NCBI GenBank assembly: GCA_019239585.1
Contig: JAFAZU010000564.1
Coordinates: 1 to 5,460 of the forward strand
DNA length: 5,460 nt
Source of the DNA: Acidobacteriaceae bacterium
GTDB lineage: Bacteria; Acidobacteriota; Terriglobia; Bryobacterales; Bryobacteraceae
Direction of reading: 5' to 3'
In this document: positions 1 through 5,401 of the stretch, one piece after another
Position numbering within the stretch: position 1 is the stretch's first letter
How the letters are laid out: each line of letters begins with the position of its first letter
Translations under genes and position numbers: made by a program
Notes under the pieces: generated by a model
What the model was told of the DNA's origin: nothing
The model's database searches: none
The model's input: only the letters and a program-made list of their open reading frames with translations

Positions 1-1
1 A

Positions 2-844
2 ATGGAGGAGCATTTGGTAACGAGCCACACCGACCTGCCATTGTTGGCAAATCGGACTTATACGGAGCTGCGCGGGCCTGTCGATACGCTCCTGGTGGCG
101 GGCGGCATCGGAGCCAGGCACAGGCAATTTGCGCCTGATTTCCTCCATTGGCTGCGGGAGCAGAGCCGAACCGCTCGACGCTTCGGGTCAGTCTGTACGG
201 GAGCCTTCGTTCTGGCGGAGGCCGGCTTGCTCAATGGGCGCCGGGCCACCACGCACTGGAACTGGTGCCGCGAGTTGGCGCGCGAGTACCCGCAGGTCAG
301 AGTGGACCCCGATCCGATCTACGTTCGCGATACGAACTGCTACACGTCAGCCGGTGTCACGGCAGGCATCGATCTGGCGCTAGCCCTGGTGGAAGAGGAT
401 CTTGGTAGTTCCCTGGCTCTGGAAATTGCGCAGATGCTGGTGGTCTTTCTGCGGCGTCCGGGCGGGCAATCACAGTTCAGCGCTACGTTAACGGCCCAGA
501 AGAGTGAGAATCGGGCGCTCCGAGACCTTCTTGCTTGGCTGCCCGACCATCTTCGAGGCGATCTCTCGGTCCGTTCGCTGGCCCGGCGCGCAGCGATGAG
601 CCCTCGCCACTTCGCGCGCGTGTTCCTGCAAGAAGTCGGTGCGACACCGGCACGGCACATCGAAGACCTGCGTCTGGAGGCGGCGCGGCGGCAGTTGGAA
701 AGAAGTACGGCGACACTGGAAGCCATTGCCGACGACATCGGGCTGGGAAGCGCTGAAGTCCTTCGTCGTGTGTTTCACCGCCGCTTCGGCGTCACGCCCG
801 GACAGTACCGCGCTTCGTTCGGACCCGTACGGCCACGGCATTAG
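2..844 (+). CDS. GlxA-family transcriptional regulator (DJ-1/PfpI domain + AraC HTH), 5'-partial
   Basis: A cytoplasmic DNA-binding regulator. The N-terminal half is a DJ-1/PfpI (class I glutamine amidotransferase-like) fold, seen as DTLLVAGG at residues 28-35, the nucleophile-elbow stretch SVCTGAFVLA with Cys65, and ATTHW at 82-86. The C-terminal ~100 residues are an AraC-type double helix-turn-helix: SVRSLARRAAMSPRHFARVF at 189-208, then a second HTH ending in the signature FGVTPGQYR at 262-270. Family members are usually ~320 residues and begin with a strand-loop such as 'vDv.GP'. That part is missing here, so the ATG at position 2 is probably internal and the true start lies before the window. 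These regulators often control oxidoreductase or isomerase genes next to them. The same-strand SnoaL and NmrA genes, 91 nt downstream, are the likely targets by inference. The ligand is unknown, and whether Cys65 is catalytic cannot be told. Confidence 0.9.
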   Translation: MEEHLVTSHTDLPLLANRTYTELRGPVDTLLVAGGIGARHRQFAPDFLHWLREQSRTARRFGSVCTGAFVLAEAGLLNGRRATTHWNWCRELAREYPQVRVDPDPIYVRDTNCYTSAGVTAGIDLALALVEEDLGSSLALEIAQMLVVFLRRPGGQSQFSATLTAQKSENRALRDLLAWLPDHLRGDLSVRSLARRAAMSPRHFARVFLQEVGATPARHIEDLRLEAARRQLERSTATLEAIADDIGLGSAEVLRRVFHRRFGVTPGQYRASFGPVRPRH

Positions 845-892
845 AAAAGGTTGGCAGCAATGGTGGGTTCTTTGTCCTTTCCCGCTCTTTGC

Positions 893-900
893 AAGGAGGT
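893..900 (+). promoter_or_regulatory. Orphan perfect Shine-Dalgarno sequence
   Basis: AAGGAGGT matches the anti-Shine-Dalgarno core perfectly, but no gene starts at a normal distance after it. The overlapping GTG at 899 opens only an 8-codon frame, and the next real start, ATG 936, has its own AGAAAGG at 924-930. It lies at the end of a 21-22 codon open frame (ATG 860 to TAG 926-928). It may be a chance match, a leader-peptide-related element, or the remnant of a lost gene start. Confidence 0.3.
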
Positions 901-935
901 GAGTCAAAACAGAGAATCAATTTAGAAAGGAATTT

Positions 936-1355
936 ATGAATTTAACTCATATTCACGCCTTTACTGATGCAATGCAGCGGAAAGATTTAGAAGCCATGCT
1001 GACTCACATGGCAGAGGATGTTAACCTGAGAACCCCGCTGGTCGCCGAGCCTTTCCGGGGGAAATCAGCCATCAGACCGGTGGTTGAAGCCCTCCTGAGC
1101 ATCGTCGACAGATTCGACTTTCTGGAAATGATGCAGGGCCCTCAGCATGTGTCTGAGTTTTTCCGGGTGACGGTTGGGTCATACGAGCTGGACGGCGTGG
1201 ATTATTGGAAGCTCAACGAAGAGGGCCTCATCCAGGAGATGACCGTGCTGTGGCGTCCTCTTCCGGCCATCGCGGCAGTGCAGAACAAACTAGACGAGGT
1301 AACAACAGAAGCTCGCGTTCCGCCATCGAACATTTCTGAATTTGCAGTTGCGTAG
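936..1355 (+). CDS. SnoaL-like / NTF2-superfamily small protein
   Basis: A 139-residue soluble protein of the cone-shaped NTF2/SnoaL-like fold, a family covering polyketide cyclases, ketosteroid isomerase relatives and many uncharacterised proteins. Visible family features are the opening helix FTDAMQRKDLEAMLTHMAED (residues 9-28), the turn into the first strand followed by EPFRGKSAIRPVVEALL (38-54), and the alternating strands HVSEFFRVTVGSYELDGVDY (71-90), then WKLNEEGLIQEMTVLWRP (91-108). The start is well supported: AGAAAGG at 924-930 lies 5 nt before the ATG. The last ~30 residues (110-139) run past the fold and look like an unstructured tail. The gene ends 13 nt before the NmrA-like gene, so the two are probably co-transcribed. 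The reaction, if any, cannot be assigned: SnoaL-like sequences next to NmrA/SDR genes occur in many xenobiotic or stress clusters without known substrates. Confidence 0.8.
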   Translation: MNLTHIHAFTDAMQRKDLEAMLTHMAEDVNLRTPLVAEPFRGKSAIRPVVEALLSIVDRFDFLEMMQGPQHVSEFFRVTVGSYELDGVDYWKLNEEGLIQEMTVLWRPLPAIAAVQNKLDEVTTEARVPPSNISEFAVA

Positions 1356-1368
1356 AGGAGTTAGCCGC

Positions 1369-2229
1369 ATGTCAAACAACAGCCAGAGAACAATCCTGGT
1401 TACCGGGGCCACCGGGCAGCAGGGTGGCGCCGCGTACCGGCATTTGCGCCAGCGGGGATTTAAGCTGCGCGCCCTCGTTCGCGACCCGGACTCAGACAAA
1501 GCACGTCAGCTGATGAGTGCCGGAGAAGAGGTATTTCACGGAAACCTTGACGACCCGGACAGCCTTTCGCGCGCCCTGGACGGTGTCCACGCCGTGTACT
1601 CAGTTCAACGGTACACGGAGGATGTCGCTGGTGAAATCAAGCAGGGGCTGGCGCTCATTGAAGCCGCCCACCGGCAGGGCGTCAGCCGGTTTGTTTACAG
1701 TTCCGTCGGCTCGGCGGACGAACAAACCGGAATCACTCACTTCGAAAGCAAGGGGAAGATAGAAGAGCATCTCCGCTCCAGCGGTCTCGATTACACCATC
1801 TTCCGGCCGGTTTTCTTCATGGAAAACTGGCAGACCATATTCGGGGCGCCAATCCAGGAAGGCCGCATCCCGCTCCCACTCAGTCCGACTACGAAGCTGC
1901 AGATGGTAGCCGTGGATGATATCGGAGCATTTATCGCACTCGCCTTTGAACACGAAGGCCAATGGCGCAACCGAACGTTCTCTCTAGCGGGTGATGAACT
2001 CTCCATGCACGGAATCGCGGAGGCGCTAAGCCGCGCTGCCGTCAAGCCCGTGCAGTATAAGCAGGTCCCCTGGGACGAATTTGAAAAGCAGGCCGGCCAT
2101 GGGATGACGGTAATGTTCCGCTGGTTTGAGACGCACGGCTATCACGTCGATTTAGAAGCGGTGAAACAAGAGTACCCGCAAACCACCAGTTTCAATCGAT
2201 GGCTGGAGACGTATGGAAGGGCGCTTTAA
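1369..2229 (+). CDS. NmrA-like NAD(P)-binding family protein
   Basis: A 286-residue cytoplasmic atypical short-chain dehydrogenase of the NmrA/HSCARG type, a group including redox sensors and quinone or isoflavone reductase relatives. The Rossmann dinucleotide motif TGATGQQGG is at residues 12-20 (GxxGxxG spacing), followed by a basic LRALVRDP at 33-40 that suggests NADPH preference by family analogy. Other landmarks are FHGNLDDPDSL (56-66), RFVYSSVGSADE (107-118), HFESKGKIEEHLRSSGLDYT (124-143) and the family-typical FRPVFFMENW (145-154). The classical YxxxK dyad is not obvious: the K at 128/130 follows F125-E-S, as is common in NmrA-like proteins, so a sensor role is possible. I chose ATG 1369 because AGAGGAG at 1354-1360 sits 8 nt upstream; an in-frame TTG at 1342 would overlap the preceding gene. 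The length is normal and no disruption is seen. The downstream SDR stub starts one base after the stop, indicating a coupled operon. Confidence 0.93.
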   Translation: MSNNSQRTILVTGATGQQGGAAYRHLRQRGFKLRALVRDPDSDKARQLMSAGEEVFHGNLDDPDSLSRALDGVHAVYSVQRYTEDVAGEIKQGLALIEAAHRQGVSRFVYSSVGSADEQTGITHFESKGKIEEHLRSSGLDYTIFRPVFFMENWQTIFGAPIQEGRIPLPLSPTTKLQMVAVDDIGAFIALAFEHEGQWRNRTFSLAGDELSMHGIAEALSRAAVKPVQYKQVPWDEFEKQAGHGMTVMFRWFETHGYHVDLEAVKQEYPQTTSFNRWLETYGRAL

Positions 2230-2230
2230 C

Positions 2231-2368
2231 ATGCCGCGTGCGACGATCGTGACGGGTGCATCGAGAGGCATCGGTCTGGAGATAACACGGCGGTTATTAG
2301 GCGAAGGCTGCCAAAGCGCTGACCTGCTTCATCTACTTATGCAGGAGTACAAAAATTCATATCAATAG
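2231..2368 (+). pseudogene. Truncated short-chain dehydrogenase/reductase (SDR), N-terminal stub
   Basis: An ATG one nucleotide after the NmrA stop (taa-c-atg), preceded by GGAAGGG at 2216-2222, opens a 45-codon frame ending at TAG 2366-2368. Its first ~26 residues are a clear SDR N-terminus: a beta-strand (ATIV), the cofactor-binding TGASRGIG at residues 8-15, then the helix LEITRRLLGEG. A full classical SDR has ~250 residues with a downstream catalytic Tyr-Lys pair; none of that follows. From about residue 27 (nucleotide ~2309) the translation is no longer SDR-like. I infer that the gene was the third or fourth member of the SnoaL-NmrA operon and lost everything after its first strand-helix unit by deletion or replacement. 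It is too short to form a Rossmann fold. Translation of it could be only a by-product of coupling to the NmrA gene. Confidence 0.75.
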
Positions 2369-2487
2369 AATTAACCAGCAAAAGTAATGAGAAGTCCTCG
2401 TCGCCCGACATCGTTCTCGTTCATGGTGCTCTGACAGGCGCCTCAGTTTGGAATGCCGTCGCAGAGCGTCTGCAAAGCGAAGGCTTT
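2339..2487 (+). other. Start-less 5' portion of the alpha/beta hydrolase coding region
   Basis: The hydrolase frame is open from just after a TGA at 2320-2322, but no ATG, GTG or TTG occurs in it before 2488. Codons 2401-2487 clearly encode the missing N-terminal strand and oxyanion-hole segment: IVLVHGAL is encoded from 2410, with the His-Gly pair at 2422-2427, followed by SVWNAVAERLQSEGF. An ATG at 2339 lies in another frame and reads MQEYKN before meeting TAG at 2366. Adding one base in the run of five A at 2351-2355 would join this ATG to the hydrolase frame, giving a 21-residue leader before IVLVHG. I see this as a probable one-base disruption or sequencing error. No good ribosome-binding site precedes 2339. 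Confidence 0.6.
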
Positions 2488-3123
2488 GTGACGATTGCTC
2501 CGGCGCTGCCATTGCGAGGCTTAGAATCTGACGCGGTCTATCTGTCTACCTTCTTAGACACTCTCAAAGGACTGTCCGTCCTGGTGGGCCACTCATACGG
2601 AGGGTCGGTCATCTCCCATCCGGCCGTCGCCAAAGATCATCTTCAAGCGCTGGTGTTTGTGTCGGCCTTTCTGCCGGATTCCGGTGAGAGCACCGGTGAA
2701 CTGAATGGCCGTTGGCTGGGCAGTCAACTCGGCGAAGCGACTACCATCGTGCGTCCCTATCCGGGCGGTCACGATCTGTATCTCAATCCAGAACACTTTG
2801 CTGCAGTGTATGCGGCGGACCTTCCGCCGGCAACTGTCTCGCTAATGGCCGCTGCCCAACGGCCGATCGACACTGCCGCATTAGGAGAAGCGTTTCATGG
2901 GTCTCCAATGTGTCGCAGCATACCGTCTTGGGCGGTGCTGTCCACCCGCGATCGCTCGCTCCCAATTGGAACGCAGCGATTCATGGCGAAGCGGGCCGCC
3001 TCCAGCGTGGTGGAGATTGAGGCTTCACACGTTACGCCGGTGTCGCAACCGAAGGCCGTGGCGGACGTGATTGCCGTTGCTGCGCGCAGTACCGCTGGAG
3101 CCGCGAAGTCAACCGTTGCTTGA
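2488..3123 (+). CDS. Alpha/beta hydrolase, 5' end disrupted
   Basis: A soluble alpha/beta-hydrolase of the small esterase-like group (about 230-240 residues in relatives) with unknown substrate. The 211 residues from GTG 2488 include the nucleophile elbow VGHSYGG (Ser36, codon at 2593), the acid in LSTRDRSLP (Asp155, codon 2950) and the catalytic histidine in EASHVTPVSQP (His181, codon 3028), so the triad looks intact. TQRFMAKRAASSVVEIEASH is the usual stretch before the histidine. The GTG is the first standard start in the frame but cannot be the ancestral one: it omits the first strand and the His-Gly oxyanion-hole motif, encoded in frame just upstream (2410-2427). It also has no convincing Shine-Dalgarno sequence. 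The present product is therefore either a non-functional truncation or the gene is rescued by a corrected frame from ATG 2339. It follows an SDR stub in the same direction, and may have been brought in by the same rearrangement. Confidence 0.8.
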   Translation: MTIAPALPLRGLESDAVYLSTFLDTLKGLSVLVGHSYGGSVISHPAVAKDHLQALVFVSAFLPDSGESTGELNGRWLGSQLGEATTIVRPYPGGHDLYLNPEHFAAVYAADLPPATVSLMAAAQRPIDTAALGEAFHGSPMCRSIPSWAVLSTRDRSLPIGTQRFMAKRAASSVVEIEASHVTPVSQPKAVADVIAVAARSTAGAAKSTVA

Positions 3124-3316
3124 TTCAGACTCGCTCTTCATTGAAAACAACGATTCTGTTGCAAACAGTAATGGGGAGCAAACGCTGGGGTGCATTTCCA
3201 GACGGCCGGAACGATTTCCTGGTGTAACAGAAATTTAACTGATCTCCTCGGGAATAAAGCGAGTCGTCATTTGTTCTAGTGATTGGAGTTTCATTTCTCT
3301 TCTTCCAGGAGTTCTC

Positions 3317-3868
3317 ATGTCTTTCCGCTTGTTCTTCTTTGCTTTGGCCATCTCCAGCGCCGGTGCCAGCGTTTACGCTGATTCCATCACTGACTTCAAC
3401 TTCTCGGCGACTCTTCCGTCCGGTACCGCCCAAGGCACCATTGCGATCGATACCACCAGCGGACAGGTTACGGGCGGAAACTTCACCGTCAATGCTTCCG
3501 CTCCTCCCGGCCTTCCCGCTATCGTGGACACGTTCACCACCCTCCAGCACGCGGGCTCTAACGGGACAAACCAAATCGCCGATTTTGTCTCCGGCACCGA
3601 CACGTTCGAATTGAGCCTTCCACTGACCTCACTCGTCGGCTATAGCGGTTCGTCCGTCTGCTCGACTACAGAGCGAACCGGCTGCACCATCGCAAACAGC
3701 TTAGGCTACTATCCAACAATTTTTATCTACTTTAATCATGAATTGGCCGACGCTGCCGTTACAGGCTCGCTAACACCTTCCAGCGCTCCCGAGCCCTCGA
3801 CTTACCTGCTGCTCGGCATAGGCTTGGTAGCGGTGATTGGCGCAGCCCGCAAAGTGAGCGCTTTATGA
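3317..3868 (+). CDS. PEP-CTERM sorting-domain exported protein
   Basis: A 183-residue secreted or surface protein of unknown function. It has a signal peptide (hydrophobic FFFALAISSAGASVYA at residues 6-21, cleavage probably after Ala21), then a Thr/Ser/Gly-rich beta-type body with two cysteines (115 and 123) that may form a disulfide. The C-terminus is a canonical PEP-CTERM signal: APEPSTYLLLGIGLVAVIG (157-175), i.e. the Pro-Glu-Pro motif, one membrane helix, and a short basic end with Arg178-Lys179. In known systems this tail is recognised by exosortase (EpsH/XrtA type) for export and anchoring in bacteria that make extracellular polysaccharide; no exosortase gene lies in this window. AGGAG at 3307-3311 precedes ATG 3317 by 5 nt and supports the start. 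The gene stands alone, with 193 nt of non-coding DNA before it. The body has no domain I recognise. Confidence 0.87.
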   Translation: MSFRLFFFALAISSAGASVYADSITDFNFSATLPSGTAQGTIAIDTTSGQVTGGNFTVNASAPPGLPAIVDTFTTLQHAGSNGTNQIADFVSGTDTFELSLPLTSLVGYSGSSVCSTTERTGCTIANSLGYYPTIFIYFNHELADAAVTGSLTPSSAPEPSTYLLLGIGLVAVIGAARKVSAL

Positions 3869-4055
3869 ACTGCACTCTCAGAGCAGCCTGCCTCTCTCGA
3901 TCCCGGCAACGCCATTTGATTCCGATGATTCTGATTGAGCTGTTCTGAAAACTATGCCCGCTTTTATAACCTCTCATCACCGTAACTCCTCAACGTTGCT
4001 GCCCTACGCCGATGATTCCCAACTGGCCGCGACCGCCCCTGTATGCCCAGAGTGG

Positions 4056-4652
4056 ATGGGCTCCAGGAGGAAAACCCTGGCTCTTTGTACACTTCTCGCG
4101 TTACTTTCCATGCCCGGCATTGAGGCGCAAAGCGAACCGTCCCGGGCAGTGGCCCCATCCAATCGAGCGCCAGTCGATCCACAGAAGGCGGAAGTGGTGC
4201 GCCAGATCGTGGCGGTTCTGTTAGGAAAAGATGCAATTCAGCACATGGTTAGTGCGATTATGCCGGAAACCAGGGCGAAGCTGCTCCAAGATCCATTGAC
4301 ACCGCCGGCATTGGTGGATGAAGTCTTAAAGAGATACAGCAAACAATTACAAGATCTGGATTGGTCCCAGTTTTACATTCCCGTTTACGCCAGAAACTTC
4401 ACCTGGAGTAGTTGCGGCAGATTGCCGCTTATTACCGATCTCCCTTTGAGCAGAGACTCACTTTTGATCGATCTACCCTGGGCCAGAGGCTAAGACGGCT
4501 GCAGCCCACCATCGATTCCGAAGCGAAGGCGGCTGGCAAAGCCAAGGACAAACAGATCGCGGAAGAAACTGTTATCGAAGTCTTTGCCGAACATCCCGAG
4601 TACATCCATCAACTGCAAGAGAGTATACGAAAGGAGCAGGAGAAGCTAAACC
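4056..4652 (+). pseudogene. Secreted DUF2059-family protein, frameshifted and interrupted by an IS
   Basis: The intact part reads from ATG 4056 with a signal peptide (MGSRRKTLALCTLLALLSMP, cleavage near EAQS) into a helical domain: a KAEVVRQIVAVLLGKDAIQHM segment and SQFYIPVYARNFT, as in DUF2059 proteins. Relatives continue as 'eeLr.iaaYYrSP.GqrL'. Here that continuation lies in another frame from 4412 (LRQIAAYYRSPFEQRL). At the joint the bases ACC TG GAG TAG TTG show one missing base near 4404-4405 and a TAG (4409-4411) where the family usually has Glu. The original frame therefore ends at 4493 with 20-30 nonsense residues. The second frame continues through a charged helix (HPEYIHQLQESIRKEQEKLN) up to the IS edge. 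An in-frame start at 3954 would only add 34 residues before the signal peptide and is unlikely. The function of the family is unknown. The DUF2059 assignment is from memory of the family pattern. Confidence 0.65.
4436..4501 (+). repeat. 33-nt imperfect tandem duplication in the DUF2059 pseudogene
   Basis: Two copies start with CGATCT at 4436 and 4469, exactly 33 nt (11 codons) apart. In the shifted frame they give RSPFEQRL and RSTLGQRL followed by different residues. The related family sequence normally has this Ser-Pro-x-Gly-Gln-Arg-Leu box once. The copies have diverged (for example GAGCAGAGACTC against GGCCAGAGGCTA), so the duplication is not recent, or the similarity may be partly chance. 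Confidence 0.4.
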
Positions 4653-4653
4653 A

Positions 4654-4673
4654 CTACCGCCTAAAGGCGGTAG
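4654..4673. repeat. IS200 right-end hairpin
   Basis: CTACCGCC at 4654-4661 pairs perfectly with GGCGGTAG at 4666-4673 around a TAAA loop (8-bp stem). It is the right-end recognition hairpin for the minus-strand transposase and shares a 21-nt block (20 matches) with the left end. Confidence 0.8.
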
Positions 4674-4683
4674 GTTGCTTTGC

Positions 4684-4740
4684 GACTGAAAGTCGAGGAT
4701 ACGGCTCAAGCCGTCGGAAGGGTTCCCGGCTCAGAGCCGG
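4684..4740. repeat. Cluster of three short palindromes between tnpA stop and right end
   Basis: Three palindromes follow each other: GACT-GAA-AGTC (4684-4694), ACGGCTCAAGCCGT (4701-4714), and CCGGCTC-A-GAGCCGG (4726-4740). The third covers the tnpA stop codon at 4731-4733. None is followed by a clear T-run in either direction. They may shield the transposase from outside transcription, stop tnpA transcription weakly, or shape the single-stranded right end. Their role is inferred only from position. Confidence 0.5.
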
Positions 4741-5186
4741 CTTCCAGGCTCGGCGGGCGCGGTAATCTGGAAACCTTGCTCGTCTTGATCCCACCTTTGG
4801 TTCTCAAGGTAGGCTTTGCTGGTTTCCTCCTCCACCGCCCCCACCGTCGCGCAAAAGTATCCACGCGCCCACAAATGCTGTCCCCAGTAACGTTTGCGTA
4901 AGTGTGGAAACTCTTCCTGCAACCGGCGGGACGAGCGCCCTTTGATGTACTGCACCAGTTTGGAAGGTGCCAAGTGGGCCGGTGCTGACACCAGCATATG
5001 AATGTGATCGGGCGAGACCGAACCGCGAATGATCACTACCTCCCGTGCGTGACAAATCTGTCGAATCAGATCGCGGGCACGCTCTGCGGTCTCTCCGCGC
5101 AGGATCTGGTAACGATACTTGGTAATCCACACCAGATGATATTTGATATCGCACAACGCGTGCCCGCTAGGCCGGTACTCTGCCAC
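4731..5186 (-). CDS. tnpA: IS200/IS605-family Y1 (HUH) transposase TnpA
   Basis: A 151-residue single-strand DNA transposase acting on the ends of its own element. The N-terminus shows the family signature YHLVWITKYRYQIL (residues 16-29). The metal-binding HUH motif is His61-Ile-His63 in SPDHIHMLVSAP. The DNA-binding segment APSKLVQYIKGRSSRRLQEEFP (73-94) and WGQHLWARGYFCATVG (101-116) follow. The catalytic tyrosine is most likely Tyr126 in SKAYLENQ, by family position. The short Pro-rich tail (ITAPAEPGSRL) is common in this group. The start is GTG at 5184-5186 with GAGAATGAGGGA just upstream; an in-frame stop lies a little further up, so no longer start is possible. No frameshift or missing key residue is seen, so the element could be active. 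It lacks a TnpB partner in this window. A REP-associated transposase is an alternative name, but the two matching end hairpins and the compact size favour IS200. Confidence 0.94.
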   Translation of the reverse strand: MAEYRPSGHALCDIKYHLVWITKYRYQILRGETAERARDLIRQICHAREVVIIRGSVSPDHIHMLVSAPAHLAPSKLVQYIKGRSSRRLQEEFPHLRKRYWGQHLWARGYFCATVGAVEEETSKAYLENQRWDQDEQGFQITAPAEPGSRL

Positions 5187-5219
5187 TCCCTCATTCTCGT
5201 AGAGAACCGCTCAAAGCTG

Positions 5220-5235
5220 ACCGCCTAAAGGCGGT
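5220..5235. repeat. IS200 left-end hairpin
   Basis: ACCGCC at 5220-5225 pairs with GGCGGT at 5230-5235 around a TAAA loop (6-bp stem). It is 34 nt upstream of the tnpA start. The stem is two pairs shorter than the right-end one because the outer bases differ. Confidence 0.8.
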
Positions 5236-5239
5236 GGGT

Positions 5240-5401
5240 TTAAACCGGGCGATGGAAACTAAAGGCTTGGGCAATCAGGGTTCGTTGCGCGGTGTGGGCT
5301 GGCGGGTCGAAGCCTTGGATCTGCTGATAAAAGAAGCGATAGCCGATCTCGAAGCTGGCCTTCGCCGAGGCGGGCAGCCCCTCTGCCTCTCTAGAAGCGG
5401 C
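5240..5401 (-). pseudogene. Unidentified coding fragment, 3' end of a minus-strand gene, probably frameshifted
   Basis: I do not recognise this protein. The minus-strand frame ending at TAA (5240-5242) is open for 53 codons back to a TGA at 5402-5404. It has a balanced, protein-like composition with many aromatic residues (KASFEIGYRFFYQQIQGFD, then AQRTLIAQAFSFHRPV at the end) and mostly G/C third positions. No start codon is present. The minus-strand frame that is open at the window edge (beginning FEDVRAALADPLGFSSDNGE from 5460) becomes Arg/Ser/Pro-rich after about 5375, whereas this frame takes over there. A one-base change near the GGGG run (CCCC at 5378-5381 on the plus strand) would unite them. 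The stop codon overlaps the inferred IS edge. Low certainty; the fragment may also be non-coding. Confidence 0.35.

Larger units (their letters stand above)
4653..5246 (-). mobile_element. IS200-type insertion sequence (IS200/IS605 family, tnpA only)
   Basis: About 0.6 kb, typical for IS200-like elements, with a single Y1 transposase gene on the minus strand and no tnpB. Both ends carry the same 21-nt sequence in direct orientation, with one mismatch: 4656-4676 and 5220-5240, each holding the palindrome ACCGCCTAAAGGCGGT that folds into a stem with a TAAA loop. Such subterminal hairpins, rather than terminal inverted repeats, are the hallmark of this family, which moves as single-stranded DNA. 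Relative to tnpA the left end is near 5240 and the right end near 4655. The exact boundaries are inferred from TAAACC at 4647-4652 and again at 5241-5246, which could be one shared target-site copy plus its element-end copy. The element lies at the end of the DUF2059 pseudogene and does not make the usual target duplication of DDE elements. Confidence 0.82.

Noticed and set aside
340..907. Long open frames on the minus strand opposite the regulator gene
   Set aside because: They are rich in Arg, Ser and Pro, show no domain, and lie fully opposite a clear GlxA/AraC protein; they are shadows of its codon bias.
3156..3168. CTGTT-GCA-AACAG hairpin after the hydrolase as a terminator
   Set aside because: The stem is only 5 bp, AT-rich, and no T-run follows.
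3125..3574. 149-codon minus-strand frame opposite the PEP-CTERM gene
   Set aside because: No recognisable motif; the plus strand has a signal peptide, ribosome-binding site and PEP-CTERM tail.
3954..4055. Earlier in-frame ATG for the DUF2059 gene
   Set aside because: It lacks a ribosome-binding site and would put 34 polar residues before a clean signal peptide starting at ATG 4056.
4653..5246. A TnpB or omega-RNA component of a larger IS605-type element
   Set aside because: The matching ends enclose only tnpA, and no TnpB-like frame lies on either strand inside the window.
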